Of a stretch of 26,408 nt of DNA, positions 8,027-17,590 are shown piece by piece; positions within the stretch are counted from its first letter, which is position 1, and each line of letters opens with the position of its first letter. The notes under the pieces are model-generated. The model did not search any database. It saw only the letters and a program-made list of their open reading frames with translations, and was not told the origin of the DNA. This DNA is from JAVKSM01 sp039583705 (lineage in GTDB: Bacteria; Actinomycetota; Actinomycetes; Mycobacteriales; Pseudonocardiaceae): the NCBI GenBank assembly GCA_039583705.1, contig JAVKSM010000032.1:1-26408 (forward strand). Reading direction: 5' to 3'. The position numbers and the translations under genes are program-made.

Positions 8027-11000
8027 GTGGGCACGCAGCTTTTCCGGCGCACCGCGCGGATGCCCGCACCCCTGATGCCTGGCGGCGAGGTGCACCTGGA
8101 GCCGCCGCCGGAGGTCCCCCGGGTGATCCCCGGCAGCGTCCTCGTGAAGCTGCTGCCGGTGGTCATGATCCTCGCCTCGGCCGGGTTCATCGTCGTGATG
8201 GGCCCGGGGAACCCGACCGCGTGGCTGTTCGGCGGGATGTTCGCGATGTCGACGGTCGGCCTGCTGGCCAGCGGTGGACGCGGCGGCGCCGCGCGCAAGG
8301 CCGAGCTGGACGAGGACCGCAAGGACTACCTGCGCTATCTCGGCCAGATGCGGGAGAAGGCCCGGCAGGCGGCCGCCGCGCAGCGCACCGCCCTGGAGTG
8401 GACGCACCCCGACCCGCAGGCGCTGTGGTCCCTGGGTGGCAGCCGGCGGATGTGGGAGCGGCGCCCGGCTGACCCGGACTTCCTCGCGGTCCGCGTCGGG
8501 CGCGGCTCGCAGCGGCTGGCGACCCGGCTCACGGCGCCGCAGACCGGTCCGGTCGACGACCTGGAGCCGATCGCGGCGCTGGCGCTGCGCCGGTTCGTCA
8601 CGGCGCACGGCGTCGTCGGCGGGCTGCCGACCGCGGTCTCGTTGCGCAGCTTCGCCGCGGTGAGCCTGCGCGGCGAGCGCGGCGTCGCCAGGGCACTGGC
8701 CCGGGCCATGGTGGCGCAGATGGTCACCTTCCACAGCCCCGACGACCTGCTCGTCGCGGTCATCGCCAGCGGCCGAGCCAGGGACGAGTGGGAGTGGGTC
8801 AAGTGGCTGCCCCATGCGCAGCACCCCACTCTCACCGACGGGATCGGCTCATTGCGGATGGTGACCGGCTCGCTGGCACGGGTAGAGCGGTGGCTCGACC
8901 CGGAGCTGCGTGACCGGGGGCGGTTCGCCCGCAACACCCCGCCGCAGCCCGAGGCGCCGCAGGTCGTCGTCGTCATCGACGAGGGCGAGGTCAGCGGCGA
9001 GGAGCGCATCGTGCTCGAAGAGGGACTGGTCGGCGTCACGCTGCTCGACCTGTCGGACTCGCTGGGCACGGTGCCGGCCCGTCGCGGGCTGCGGCTCGTC
9101 ACCGACGGCGGAAGGCTCGGCGCGCACGGCGCCGGGGACGTGGAGTGGTTCGCGGCGCCCGACGGGCTGTCGGTGGCTGAGGCGGCCGCGCTGGCCCGCC
9201 GGCTCGCCCCGTTCCGGACCAGCGGCTGCGACGGGGCGAGCGGCGAGGAGGAGCCGCTGCTGTCCAACCCCAGAATCCTCGAGATGCTCGGCATCGAGGG
9301 TGATCCGACGACCTTCGACGTGGCGCAGGCGTGGCGGCCGCGGCCGGTGCGCGACAGGCTGCGGGTGCCTTTCGGGGTGGGTGAGCAGGGCCAGCTCGTC
9401 GAGCTGGACATCAAGGAGGCGGCCCAGGAAGGGACGGGCCCCCACGGGCTGTGTGTGGGCGCCACCGGGTCGGGCAAGTCCGAGCTCCTCCGCACCCTCG
9501 TGCTCGGCATGGTCATCACGCACCCGCCCTCGGTGCTCAACCTCGTGCTCGTCGACTTCAAGGGCGGCGCGACCTTCCACGGCCTGGGTGCCGCGCCGCA
9601 CGTCGCGGCGGTCATCACGAACCTGGCCGACGACCTCACGCTCGTCGACCGGATGCGGGACGCGCTCGCAGGCGAGATGAACCGCCGCCAGGAGCTGCTC
9701 AAGGCCGCCGGGAACCTGGCCAACGTCAAGGCGTACGAGCGCGCGCGGCAGAACGGGGCAGACCTCGACCCGTTGCCTGCGCTGTTCATCGTCGTCGACG
9801 AGTTCTCCGAGCTGCTGGTCCGGAAGCCGGATCTCGCCGAGCTGTTCGCCGCGATCGGCCGGCTGGGTCGCTCGCTGCAGATGCACCTGCTGCTTGCCAG
9901 CCAGCGGCTCGAGGAGGGCAGGCTGCGGGGGCTGGAGTCACACCTGTCCTACCGAATCGGGCTCAAGACCTTCTCCGCGTCGGACTCGCGGGTCGCGATC
10001 GGAGTGCCGGACGCCTACGAGCTGCCGCCGATACCCGGGTCGGGTTACCTCAAGCTCGACACCACCTCCATGGTCCGGTTCAAGGCCGGTTACGTGTCCG
10101 GGCCATACCGCGCCGCCGCTGCCGGCCCGGTGGGTACGGCCGCCCCGGTCACCCGGGGTCGTCGCCCCCTGCTGTTCGTGCCCGACGTCGTGGAGCGGCC
10201 GAAGGAGCCCGAGAAGCCCGTTGAGCCGACGCCCAGCGGTCCGGAGCCTGGCCGGGAGGAGGCCCCGGTCCCCAGCGTGCTCGACGTCATCGTCGGTCGG
10301 CTGGCCGGGCAGGGACCGCCGGCGCACGAGGTGTGGCTGCCGCCGCTGTCCGACCCGCCGTCGCTGGGGGCACTGCTGCCGCCGCTGTCCGAGACCGAGG
10401 ACCGCGGCCTGCGCCCAGTGGGTTTCACCGCCAACGGCCGGCTCACCGTGCCGGTCGGGATCGTGGACAAACCCTTCGACCAGCGCCGTGACCTGCTGTG
10501 GGCCGACTTCTCCGGGGCGGCCGGGCACGCGGCGGTGGTCGGCGGCCCGCAGGCGGGCAAGTCGACGCTGCTGCGGTCGCTGGTGATGTCGACGGCGCTG
10601 ACCCACACCCCGGCCGAGACACAGTTCTACTGCCTGGACTTCGGGGGTGGCACGCTCGCCTCGCTGGAGAAGCTGCCGCACGTGGGTGCGGTGGCCAGCC
10701 GGATGGAGCCCGACCTGGTACGGCGCACGGTCGCCGAGATCACCAGCCTGGTCGGGGAACGGGAGCAGCGCTTCCGTCGGCTCGGGGTCGACTCGATCGC
10801 CGAGTTCCGGGACCGCAGGCGCCGCGGGGAGGTCGAGGGTGACGCCTTCGGCGACGTCTTCCTCGTCATCGACGGCTGGCTCACCTTCCGCCAGGAGTTC
10901 GACCTGCTCGAGCCGGCTGTGACCAACCTGGCGACCCAGGGTCTGTCCTACGGCGTACACGTGGTCATCACGGCCACCCGGTGGGCCGAGCTCCGCCCGG

Positions 11001-12004
11001 CCCTCAAGGACCTGCTCGGCACCCGCTTCGAGCTGCGGCTCGGTGACCCGAGCGAGTCAGACGTCGACCGCAGGGCGGCGGCGAACGTGCCCCCGGCGCG
11101 CCCAGGCCGCGGTATCACGCGGGAAGGACTGCACTTCCTCACCGCGTTGCCGCGGGTGGACGCGGCGAGCGGCCTGCAGGACGCCGGCACCGCCGAGGCG
11201 GTGGCCGAGATCGCGGGCGCCTGGCACGGCCGATACGCGCCGCAGGTGCGGCTGCTGCCCGCCATGCTGCCCTACGCCGAGCTGCCCGGCCCGGCGCAGC
11301 AACCCGCGCCGCACCTCATCCCGCTCGGGGTCGACGAGGAGCGCCTGGCCCCGGTCTACCTGGACTTCGCCGCGGAGTCGCACTTCATGTGCTTCGCGGA
11401 CGGCGAGTCCGGCAAGACCAACCTGCTGCGAACCATCGTCACGGGCGTGGTCTCCCGGTTCACCCCGGACGCCGCCCGGGTCGTGCTCGTGGACTACCGG
11501 CGCACCATGCTCGGGTTCGTCAGCACCGACCACCTCATCGGATACGCCGCCACGGCGCAGTCGCTGCGCCAGGTGATGAGCGACGTCCAGGGCAGCCTGA
11601 GCCGGCGGATGCCCGGGCCGGACGTCACCCAGGAGCAGCTCAAGCAGCGCTCCTGGTGGTCCGGCCCCGAGGTGTACGTCGTCGTCGACGACTACGACCT
11701 CGTCGCCACCCAGAGCGGCAACCCCCTGACGGCGCTGCTGGAGTTCCTGCCGCAGGCCAAGGACGTCGGGCTGCACCTCATCGTGGCGCGCCGCTCCGGC
11801 GGAGCGAGCCGGGCGCTGTTCGAGCCGGTGCTCGCGCGGCTGCGGGAGCTGTCCACGCCGGGAATCGTCATGAGCGGTAACAAGGACGAGGGCGTGCTGC
11901 TGGGCACCGTCAAGCCGGCTGTGCTGCCGCCCGGGCGGGGCAGGGTCGTCGGACGCAAGCTCGGCCAGCAGCTCGTGCAGGTCGCCTGGCTCGCCCCCGA
12001 GTAA
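8027..12004 (+). CDS. eccC: Type VII (ESX) secretion ATPase EccC (fused EccCa/EccCb)
   Basis: From GTG 8027 the product is 1325 residues; GGAGAGGAG at 8011-8019 sits seven bases ahead of this codon, whereas ATG 8000 has its purine tract directly against it. Two transmembrane helices (about residues 35-80) precede three FtsK/SpoIIIE-type ATPase domains. Walker A motifs are GATGSGKS at 478-485, GGPQAGKS at 839-846 and ADGESGKT at 1124-1131. The first domain has a full Walker B (LFIVVDEFSELL); the second reads VFLVIDGWLTF and the third VYVVVDDYDLVA, lacking the usual glutamate, which is common in EccC domains 2 and 3. EccC recognises Esx-type signals and drives export at the inner membrane. Here it is a single chain, unlike the split EccCa/EccCb of ESX-1. 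Confidence 0.97.
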   Translation: MGTQLFRRTARMPAPLMPGGEVHLEPPPEVPRVIPGSVLVKLLPVVMILASAGFIVVMGPGNPTAWLFGGMFAMSTVGLLASGGRGGAARKAELDEDRKDYLRYLGQMREKARQAAAAQRTALEWTHPDPQALWSLGGSRRMWERRPADPDFLAVRVGRGSQRLATRLTAPQTGPVDDLEPIAALALRRFVTAHGVVGGLPTAVSLRSFAAVSLRGERGVARALARAMVAQMVTFHSPDDLLVAVIASGRARDEWEWVKWLPHAQHPTLTDGIGSLRMVTGSLARVERWLDPELRDRGRFARNTPPQPEAPQVVVVIDEGEVSGEERIVLEEGLVGVTLLDLSDSLGTVPARRGLRLVTDGGRLGAHGAGDVEWFAAPDGLSVAEAAALARRLAPFRTSGCDGASGEEEPLLSNPRILEMLGIEGDPTTFDVAQAWRPRPVRDRLRVPFGVGEQGQLVELDIKEAAQEGTGPHGLCVGATGSGKSELLRTLVLGMVITHPPSVLNLVLVDFKGGATFHGLGAAPHVAAVITNLADDLTLVDRMRDALAGEMNRRQELLKAAGNLANVKAYERARQNGADLDPLPALFIVVDEFSELLVRKPDLAELFAAIGRLGRSLQMHLLLASQRLEEGRLRGLESHLSYRIGLKTFSASDSRVAIGVPDAYELPPIPGSGYLKLDTTSMVRFKAGYVSGPYRAAAAGPVGTAAPVTRGRRPLLFVPDVVERPKEPEKPVEPTPSGPEPGREEAPVPSVLDVIVGRLAGQGPPAHEVWLPPLSDPPSLGALLPPLSETEDRGLRPVGFTANGRLTVPVGIVDKPFDQRRDLLWADFSGAAGHAAVVGGPQAGKSTLLRSLVMSTALTHTPAETQFYCLDFGGGTLASLEKLPHVGAVASRMEPDLVRRTVAEITSLVGEREQRFRRLGVDSIAEFRDRRRRGEVEGDAFGDVFLVIDGWLTFRQEFDLLEPAVTNLATQGLSYGVHVVITATRWAELRPALKDLLGTRFELRLGDPSESDVDRRAAANVPPARPGRGITREGLHFLTALPRVDAASGLQDAGTAEAVAEIAGAWHGRYAPQVRLLPAMLPYAELPGPAQQPAPHLIPLGVDEERLAPVYLDFAAESHFMCFADGESGKTNLLRTIVTGVVSRFTPDAARVVLVDYRRTMLGFVSTDHLIGYAATAQSLRQVMSDVQGSLSRRMPGPDVTQEQLKQRSWWSGPEVYVVVDDYDLVATQSGNPLTALLEFLPQAKDVGLHLIVARRSGGASRALFEPVLARLRELSTPGIVMSGNKDEGVLLGTVKPAVLPPGRGRVVGRKLGQQLVQVAWLAPE

Positions 12005-12005
12005 C

Positions 12006-12200
12006 TCACCGGCGCGGCGGACGCGCGATCGGCTGTACCACTCCTTCCCCGGCGGGGAGGCCGCGTCGCGAAGCTCGGACCCCGGCGCGCGAGGCATCCG
12101 CGGGCACCGCCGCCGAGCGCCCCGCGGCCCACTGCTCCAGCTCCACGAGCAGCGCCAGGATCTTCTCGTGATCCTCGCGCAGCAGGGAGAGGGCATCCAT
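12006..12200 (-). CDS. Truncated hemerythrin-like ORF
   Basis: This encodes 64 residues from ATG 12200. The first 25 or so (MDALSLLREDHEKILALLVE) closely parallel the first helix of the hemerythrin gene at 18646, including the iron-ligand His in the DHE motif. The remaining three helices and their His/Glu ligands are absent; the tail becomes Ala/Arg-rich and unconvincing. The ORF begins 22 bases after the nrfD-like stop and ends two bases from the convergent eccC stop. It is most likely a degraded third hemerythrin copy at the end of the formate dehydrogenase operon, cut back where the ESX locus abuts. A genuine small one-helix protein cannot be excluded. Confidence 0.5.
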   Translation of the reverse strand: MDALSLLREDHEKILALLVELEQWAAGRSAAVPADASRAGVRASRRGLPAGEGVVQPIARPPRR

Positions 12201-12222
12201 GGTCTCGCCTTCAGCCTGGGAC

Positions 12223-13260
12223 TCACGGCCGTTTCTTCCCGGACTCGGACCGCACGGTCCCGGAGCGGACCCGCAAGCGCTCCCGCTGCGGCACGACCGT
12301 GTACTTCGGGTCGCCGGCCGAGGCCAGGCCGGCGTGGAAGATCCCCCACCGGGTGGTCGCCGACGCGGCGAGCAGCGCGGCGCCGGACAGCGCGCTGAGG
12401 CGCCGGTTGCGTCGGCCGAGCAGCGCCCCCGCGAGCCCCGCCAGCGAGAGGGCCTTGCCGGCCGTGACGTAGGCGCCGGCCCGGCCGTGCGAGTAAGGCT
12501 CGGCGAGCGTGCCGATGCGCCGCTCCATACGCTCGAAGGCGGCCAGCTCGCTGGCGACGCCGAACGCGGCCAGCGCCCGGGACGGCCCGTTCTGGGCGAC
12601 CGGGGCGGCGAGCAGCCCGAGCCCACCGGCGGCGGTGGCGCCGGAGCCGACGAACACGAACGGCATCTCCGGGTAGCCCTCGTGCCAGGCCGGCACCGCG
12701 GTGTCGCTGATCAGCGCGGCGGTGTAGGAAGCCACGGCGGGACCCAGCAGCGCCGAGCCCGCGGTCGCCGCGGCCCCGACCCGCGGCAGGCGTCCGGTCA
12801 GCGCCGAGGCCGCGGCCACCCCGGCCAGCGGGAGGTAGCCGGAGAGCAGCCAGGTGCCCATGCTCATCGGCGAGGTCACCTTGAACACCCGCAGCATGTG
12901 CAGGAACCGGGCCGGCCGGCCGAGGTCGTGGATCAGCCCGGCCAGTGACAGCAGCCCTGCCCCCAGCGCGCCGCTCTTGGCGACCCGGGCCAGCTCCGGG
13001 CGGCGGGTCGCCTGGGCACCCGCGCCGAGCAGCGAGGACGCCCCGGCCAGGCCGCCGAGGAACAGGTAGCCCGCGATGTCCGTGGGCTCCCACGTCGGCG
13101 AGTTGATCACCGGCTTGCCGTAGTAGGAGGTGAACGTGGCGTCCGGCACCTGCGGCTGCTCGGCGCCCCGACGCTTCCTGCCCGTCGCGACGCCGGTCAG
13201 CGCGGCCCGGTCGGGCTTCCCGCCGCGCCGGCCGTTCCTGGTCACCTCAGAGGTGCTCAC
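12223..13260 (-). CDS. NrfD-family membrane subunit of formate dehydrogenase
   Basis: From GTG 13260, which overlaps the preceding stop as GTGA, the product is 345 residues. After a basic cytosolic leader comes the family signature TSYYGKPVINSPTWEPTDIAGYLFLGGLAG, then about eight hydrophobic helices including LIHDLGRPARFLHMLRVFKVTSPMS, all typical of NrfD/PsrC proteins. These transfer electrons between a periplasmic- or cytoplasm-facing iron-sulfur subunit and the quinone pool without heme. It replaces the cytochrome b subunit (FdnI) of the E. coli enzyme. A longer frame from 13335 exists, but it lies inside the ferredoxin gene and lacks a ribosome binding site. Overlap with its neighbour implies a coupled operon. 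Confidence 0.9.
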   Translation of the reverse strand: MSTSEVTRNGRRGGKPDRAALTGVATGRKRRGAEQPQVPDATFTSYYGKPVINSPTWEPTDIAGYLFLGGLAGASSLLGAGAQATRRPELARVAKSGALGAGLLSLAGLIHDLGRPARFLHMLRVFKVTSPMSMGTWLLSGYLPLAGVAAASALTGRLPRVGAAATAGSALLGPAVASYTAALISDTAVPAWHEGYPEMPFVFVGSGATAAGGLGLLAAPVAQNGPSRALAAFGVASELAAFERMERRIGTLAEPYSHGRAGAYVTAGKALSLAGLAGALLGRRNRRLSALSGAALLAASATTRWGIFHAGLASAGDPKYTVVPQRERLRVRSGTVRSESGKKRP

Positions 13261-14246
13261 AGCCACTGCCCGCCCAGGAACGCGGCGATCGCGCCGCCGA
13301 CCAGGGTGAGTGCCGCGGCGCCCACGTGCTTCCACATCGAGGGCAGGTCCCGGGTGGTGACGACCGGGTCCGGCGGCAGGCCGTAGACCTCCGGTTCGTC
13401 GAGCAGCAGGAAGAACGCCCCGTCGCCGCCCACCCCGTCGGTGGGGTCACGGCCGTAGAGCCGGGCGTCCGTCATCCCCGCCTCGTGCATCTGGGCCAGC
13501 CGGGCGTCGGCACGCTCCCGCAGCTCGTCCAGCGGCCCGAACTGGATGGAGTCCGTCGGGCAGGTCTTGGCGCACGCCGGCTCCATGCCCGCCCCCAGCC
13601 GGTCGTAGCACAATGTGCACTTCCACGCCCGCCCGTCGCCCTCCCGCTGGTCGATCACCCCGTACGGGCAGGCCGGCACGCAGTAGCCACAGCCGTTGCA
13701 GATGTCCTCCTGCACGACGACCGTGCCGAACTCGGTGCGGAACAACGACCCGGTGGGGCAGACGTCCAGGCAGGCCGCGTGGGTGCAGTGCTTGCACACG
13801 TCGCTGGCCATGAGCCAGCGCAGCTCCCCGCCCGGACCCGGCGTGGTCGGGGTCAGCGCCGCCTGCCCCGGCGGGGTGCCGGAGCCCTGCCCGGCCAGCG
13901 CGAGCACGTCGCCGGTGTGGTGCACCCCGGGGTCCTGCGCCGCGACGGGCTTGCGCTGCTCGATGAACGCGACGTGGCGCCAGGTGTCGGCGCCGAGCCC
14001 GACCGTGTTGTCGTAGGACATGCCCGTGAAGTGGCCGACCCTGCCCGACTGCTCGCTGCCGCTGGCGGGGGGGATGGAGTTCCACTCCTTGCACGCCACC
14101 TCGCAGGCCTTGCAGCCGATGCACACCGAGGTGTCGGTGAAGAAACCCATCCGTGGCGGGTGGTCGGAGTAACCTCCCTCGGTCGCGGGGTCGGTGTCGC
14201 CGTAGAGCGCGTTCGGAGAGACCCGGCCGGGCAGCAGCGCGGTCAC
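13257..14246 (-). CDS. Formate dehydrogenase iron-sulfur (beta) subunit
   Basis: The product is 329 residues from GTG 14246, one base after the catalytic-subunit stop and behind GGAGG. Four cysteine clusters place four [4Fe-4S] centres: CIGCKACEVAC, CKHCTHAACLDVCP, CNGCGYCVPACP and CTLCYDRLGAGMEPACAKTCP, the layout of FdnH/HybA-type ferredoxin subunits. A single hydrophobic helix at the extreme C-terminus (AALTLVGGAIAAFLGG) would anchor it to the membrane next to the NrfD protein. It relays electrons from the molybdopterin subunit to NrfD and quinone. An insertion containing a Gly/Pro-rich stretch (GQGSGTPPGQAALTPTTPGPGG) separates the first two clusters. The longer frame to 14360 only overlaps the catalytic gene and is not used. 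Confidence 0.94.
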   Translation of the reverse strand: MTALLPGRVSPNALYGDTDPATEGGYSDHPPRMGFFTDTSVCIGCKACEVACKEWNSIPPASGSEQSGRVGHFTGMSYDNTVGLGADTWRHVAFIEQRKPVAAQDPGVHHTGDVLALAGQGSGTPPGQAALTPTTPGPGGELRWLMASDVCKHCTHAACLDVCPTGSLFRTEFGTVVVQEDICNGCGYCVPACPYGVIDQREGDGRAWKCTLCYDRLGAGMEPACAKTCPTDSIQFGPLDELRERADARLAQMHEAGMTDARLYGRDPTDGVGGDGAFFLLLDEPEVYGLPPDPVVTTRDLPSMWKHVGAAALTLVGGAIAAFLGGQWL

Positions 14247-14247
14247 C

Positions 14248-17200
14248 TCACACCTCCGTCCCGGTCCGCTCGGTGATCCCGGCCCGGCGCTGGTAGGAGG
14301 CGACCAGCTCGGTACGGGCGGGGCCGCGGGGCCGGCGACCCGGTCGGATGTCACAGGCACCCGCCTTGACCTCCTGGATGTGACTGTTGGGGTCCAGCGC
14401 CATCGAGCTCAGCTCGTTGGCGGAGTCGCCGGTGGCCAGGCCCCGCCAACCCCAGTGGTAGGGCAGCCCCACGTGGTGCAGGGTGCGGCCCTGGACGGTC
14501 ATCGGCGTCAGCCGCTCGGTGACGATCACCCGTGCCTCGATGACGTTGCGGGCCGTCACGATCATCGCCCAGCCGGCGTGCTCCAAGCCGCGCTCCGCGG
14601 CCAGCTCCGGGGACACCTCGCAGAAGAACTCCGGCGCCAGCTCGGACAAATAGGGCTGGAACCGGCTCATGCCGCCGGCAGTGTGGTGCTCGGCGATGCG
14701 GTAGGTGGTCAGCAGGTAGGGGAAGATCTCGGAGCCCGGGGCGTCGCCGCTGGGCTGGAAGCGGTCGTTCGGGTGGATCATCGAGATGACCTGGCGCACC
14801 GGGTTGCGCTGCTGGCCGTAGAGCGGGTTGGTCACCGGCGACTCCTGCGGCTCGTAGTGCGTGGGCATCGGACCGTCGGTCAGCCCGGCCGGGACGAACA
14901 GCCACGCCTTGCCGTCGGCCTGCATGACGTAGGCGTCGATGCCCGACAGCGCCTCGGCGCCGCGGGCGCCGGGCGGCGGCCGGTAGTGTGGCGACTTGGC
15001 GGCGCTGAAGTCGGCGATGTCGTGGCCGGTCCACAGCGCCTTGTCCGCGTCCCACCACACCAGCGCCTTGCGCTGGCTCCACGGCTTGCCGTCCCGGTCG
15101 GCCGAGGCGCGGTTGTAGAGGATCCGGCGGTTGGCCGGCCACGCCCAGCCCCACTCGTTGGCGACCCAGTTCTGCTCCGTCGCCGGCTTGCGCCGAGAGG
15201 CCTGGTTGACCCCCTGGGCGTAGACCCCGCAGTAAATCCAGCAGCCGCAGACCGTCGAGCCGTCGGAGTTGAGTTGCTCGTAGCTGGCCAGCGGGTTGCC
15301 GTCGGCGTCCCAGCCGTTGATCTCGGCGAGCACCGCCTCGGCCTCCGGCTCGGCGATCTCGGGACGGGTGGGGGAACTCTTCGTCGGATAGTCCCACGTG
15401 AGGTCGAGGATCGGACGGTCCATCTCGACTTGCTCGGGTGTGGGTGTCCCACGAGACGCAGCGGCCGCCAGCTTCTCGCGGATCCGCCGGCCGAGGTGGA
15501 AGGCGAACCACAGGTCGCTGCGGGCGTCGCCGTCCGGCTCGACGGCCTGGTGGTGCCACTGCAGCACCCGCTGCGTGTTGGTGAAGCTGCCGTCCTTCTC
15601 GGTGTGCGCCGCGCACGGCAGGAAGAACACCTCGGTGGCGATGTCCTCGGTCGCCAGCTCCCCGGTCTCGATCTCCGGCCCGTCCTGCCACCAGGTCGCG
15701 CTCTCGATGAGCGAGAAGTCGCGGACCACGAGCCAGTCCAGGTTGGCCATTCCCAGGCGCTGCATCTTGGCGTTGGCCGACCCCACCGCCGGGTTCTCGC
15801 CGAGGACGAAGTAGCCCTTGCAGTCCCCCGCGATCTGGGCCATGACGGTCTCGTAGGTGCTGTGGCTGCCCGTCAGGCGCGGCAGGTAGTCGAAGCAGAA
15901 GTCGTTGTCGGGTGTGGCCGCCGGCCCCCACCACGCCTTGAGCAGGCTGACCGTGTACGCCCGCATCTCCGCCCAGTAGCCCTTCTCGGTGCCCTCGGCC
16001 TCGACGAAGCTGTCCAGGTCCTCGTTGGAGTGAGCGTGCGGCATCGGAATGTAGCCGGGCAGCAGGTTGAACAGCGTCGGGATGTCGGTGGAGCCCTGGA
16101 TAGAGGCGTGCCCCCGCAACGCCAGGATCCCGCCGCCGGGCCGGCCGATGTTGCCCAGCAGGCTCTGCAGGATCGCGGCGGTGCGGATGTACTGCACGCC
16201 GACGGTGTGCTGGGTCCAGCCGACCGAGTAGACGAAGGCGCTGGTGCGCTCGCGACCAGAGTTCTCGGTGAGCAGCTCGCAGACCCGGGCGAAGACGTCG
16301 CGGGGCACCCCGCAGATCTGCTCGACCATCTCCGAGGTGTAGCGGGAGTAGTGGCGCTTGAGCACCTGCAGCACGCACCGCGGGTGGGTCAGGGTCTCGT
16401 CGGTCGGCGCGTCGTCGGGGACGTGGGCGCCCCCCGAACCGTGCGACTCGCCGCGTCCGGCCGAGCGCACCGAACCCCTGGCCTTGTCGTCGTCACCGGC
16501 CTTGTCGGCGTACTCCTGGTCACGCTGGCCGGAGGCGGCCTGCGCCTCGACACCCTCGTAGGACCAGGTGTGGAAGTCGTAGCTGCGCTTGTCGCGGTCC
16601 AGGCCGGAGAAGACGCCGTCAAGATCCTCGGTGTCCCGGTAGTCCTCGGTGAGGATCTTGGCGGCGTTGGTGTAGGCGAGCACGTAGTCCCGGAAGTACT
16701 TCTCGTGCGTCAGGACATGATTGATGATGCCCCCGAGGAAGGCGATGTCCGTTCCGGCGCGCAGCGGCACGTGCAGGTCGGCGTGGGCGCTGGTCCGCGT
16801 GAACCGCGGGTCGACGTGGATCAGCTTGGCGCCGCGGGCCTTGGCCGCCATGACCCACTGGAACCCGACCGGGTGGCACTCGGCCATGTTCGAGCCCTCG
16901 ATGACGATGCAGTCGGCGTTCTGCAGATCCTGCTGAAACGTCGTGGCGCCACCGCGGCCGAAGCTGGTCCCCAGACCGGGGACGGTCGAGCTGTGTCAAA
17001 TCCGGGCCTGGTTCTCGATCTGGATCGCGCCCAGCGCGGTGAACAGCTTCTTGAGCAGGTAGTTCTCCTCGTTGTCCAGCGTCGCGCCGCCGAGGCTGGC
17101 GAAGCCGATCGTCCGGCGGGTGCGGGCACCGTCGACCTCCCACTGCCAGCCCTCCCGCCGTGTCTTGATCACACGGTCGGCGATCATGTCCATGGCGGTG

Positions 17201-17577
17201 TCGAGGTCGAGGTCCTCCCACCCGGTGCCGTGCGGGCGCCGGTAGAGCACCCGGTACTCCCGGGCCGAACCGGTGGTCAGTTGCAGGCTGGAGGCGCCGC
17301 GCGGGCAGAGCCGGCCCCGGCTGACCGAGGAGTCCGGGTCGCCCTCGATCTGGACCACTCGTTTCTTCCCCTGTGGCTCGGACTGCACGTAGACGTTCTG
17401 GCCGCAGCCGACCGCGCAGAACGGACAGATCGACTTGACGACCTGCTGCGAGGTCTGCGTCCTGGGGTGCAGGTTGGCGCTGCGGCTGCTCTTGGCCGCC
17501 GCGCCCCTGCCCAGCGGGTCGCCGCCGGTGAGCTGGCGGACCACAGGCCACTCCTCGATCCAGGTGCGCACGCCCAC
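14248..17577 (-). CDS. fdhA: Formate dehydrogenase catalytic subunit, selenocysteine-containing
   Basis: The two open frames on either side of the TGA at 16996-16998 are in the same phase and together encode 1109 residues. The codon falls in ENQARI-U-HSSTVPGLGTS, exactly where formate dehydrogenases carry selenocysteine (or Cys) followed by His; here it is Sec194-His195. The N-terminal [4Fe-4S] site is Cys51, Cys54, Cys58 and Cys91 (CPFCAVGC, then LCPRG). The rest matches molybdopterin bis-guanine dinucleotide oxidoreductases of the FdnG type. It oxidises formate to CO2. No twin-arginine signal is visible at the N-terminus (GVRTWIEEWPVVRQL), unlike E. coli FdnG, so a cytoplasmic location is likely. 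Start is GTG 17577 behind GGGAGG. An acidic, Gly/Ser-rich insertion follows EGVEAQAASGQRDQ. Conventional gene callers would split this gene in two. Confidence 0.95.
16967..16998 (-). promoter_or_regulatory. UGA selenocysteine codon plus bacterial SECIS-like hairpin
   Basis: Twelve bases after the UGA the mRNA can fold GUCCCC-GGUCU-GGGGAC, a perfect 6-bp stem with a five-base loop at 16967-16983. Counting U of UGA as 1, the loop contains G23 and U24, and base 17 is U. This is the same spacing, and the same GGUCU loop, as I recall for the E. coli fdhF/fdnG SECIS bound by SelB. A flanking AGCU/AGCU pairing could extend the lower stem. The element lies inside the coding sequence and would recruit SelB with Sec-tRNA. 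Confidence 0.88.
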
Positions 17578-17590
17578 GCCACGAACCTCC

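Noticed and set aside
11057..13093. Very long open frame on the minus strand across eccC end and the NrfD gene
   Set aside because: Composition is Gly/Arg/Ala-rich and unlike a protein; it is a GC-rich shadow of real genes in other frames.
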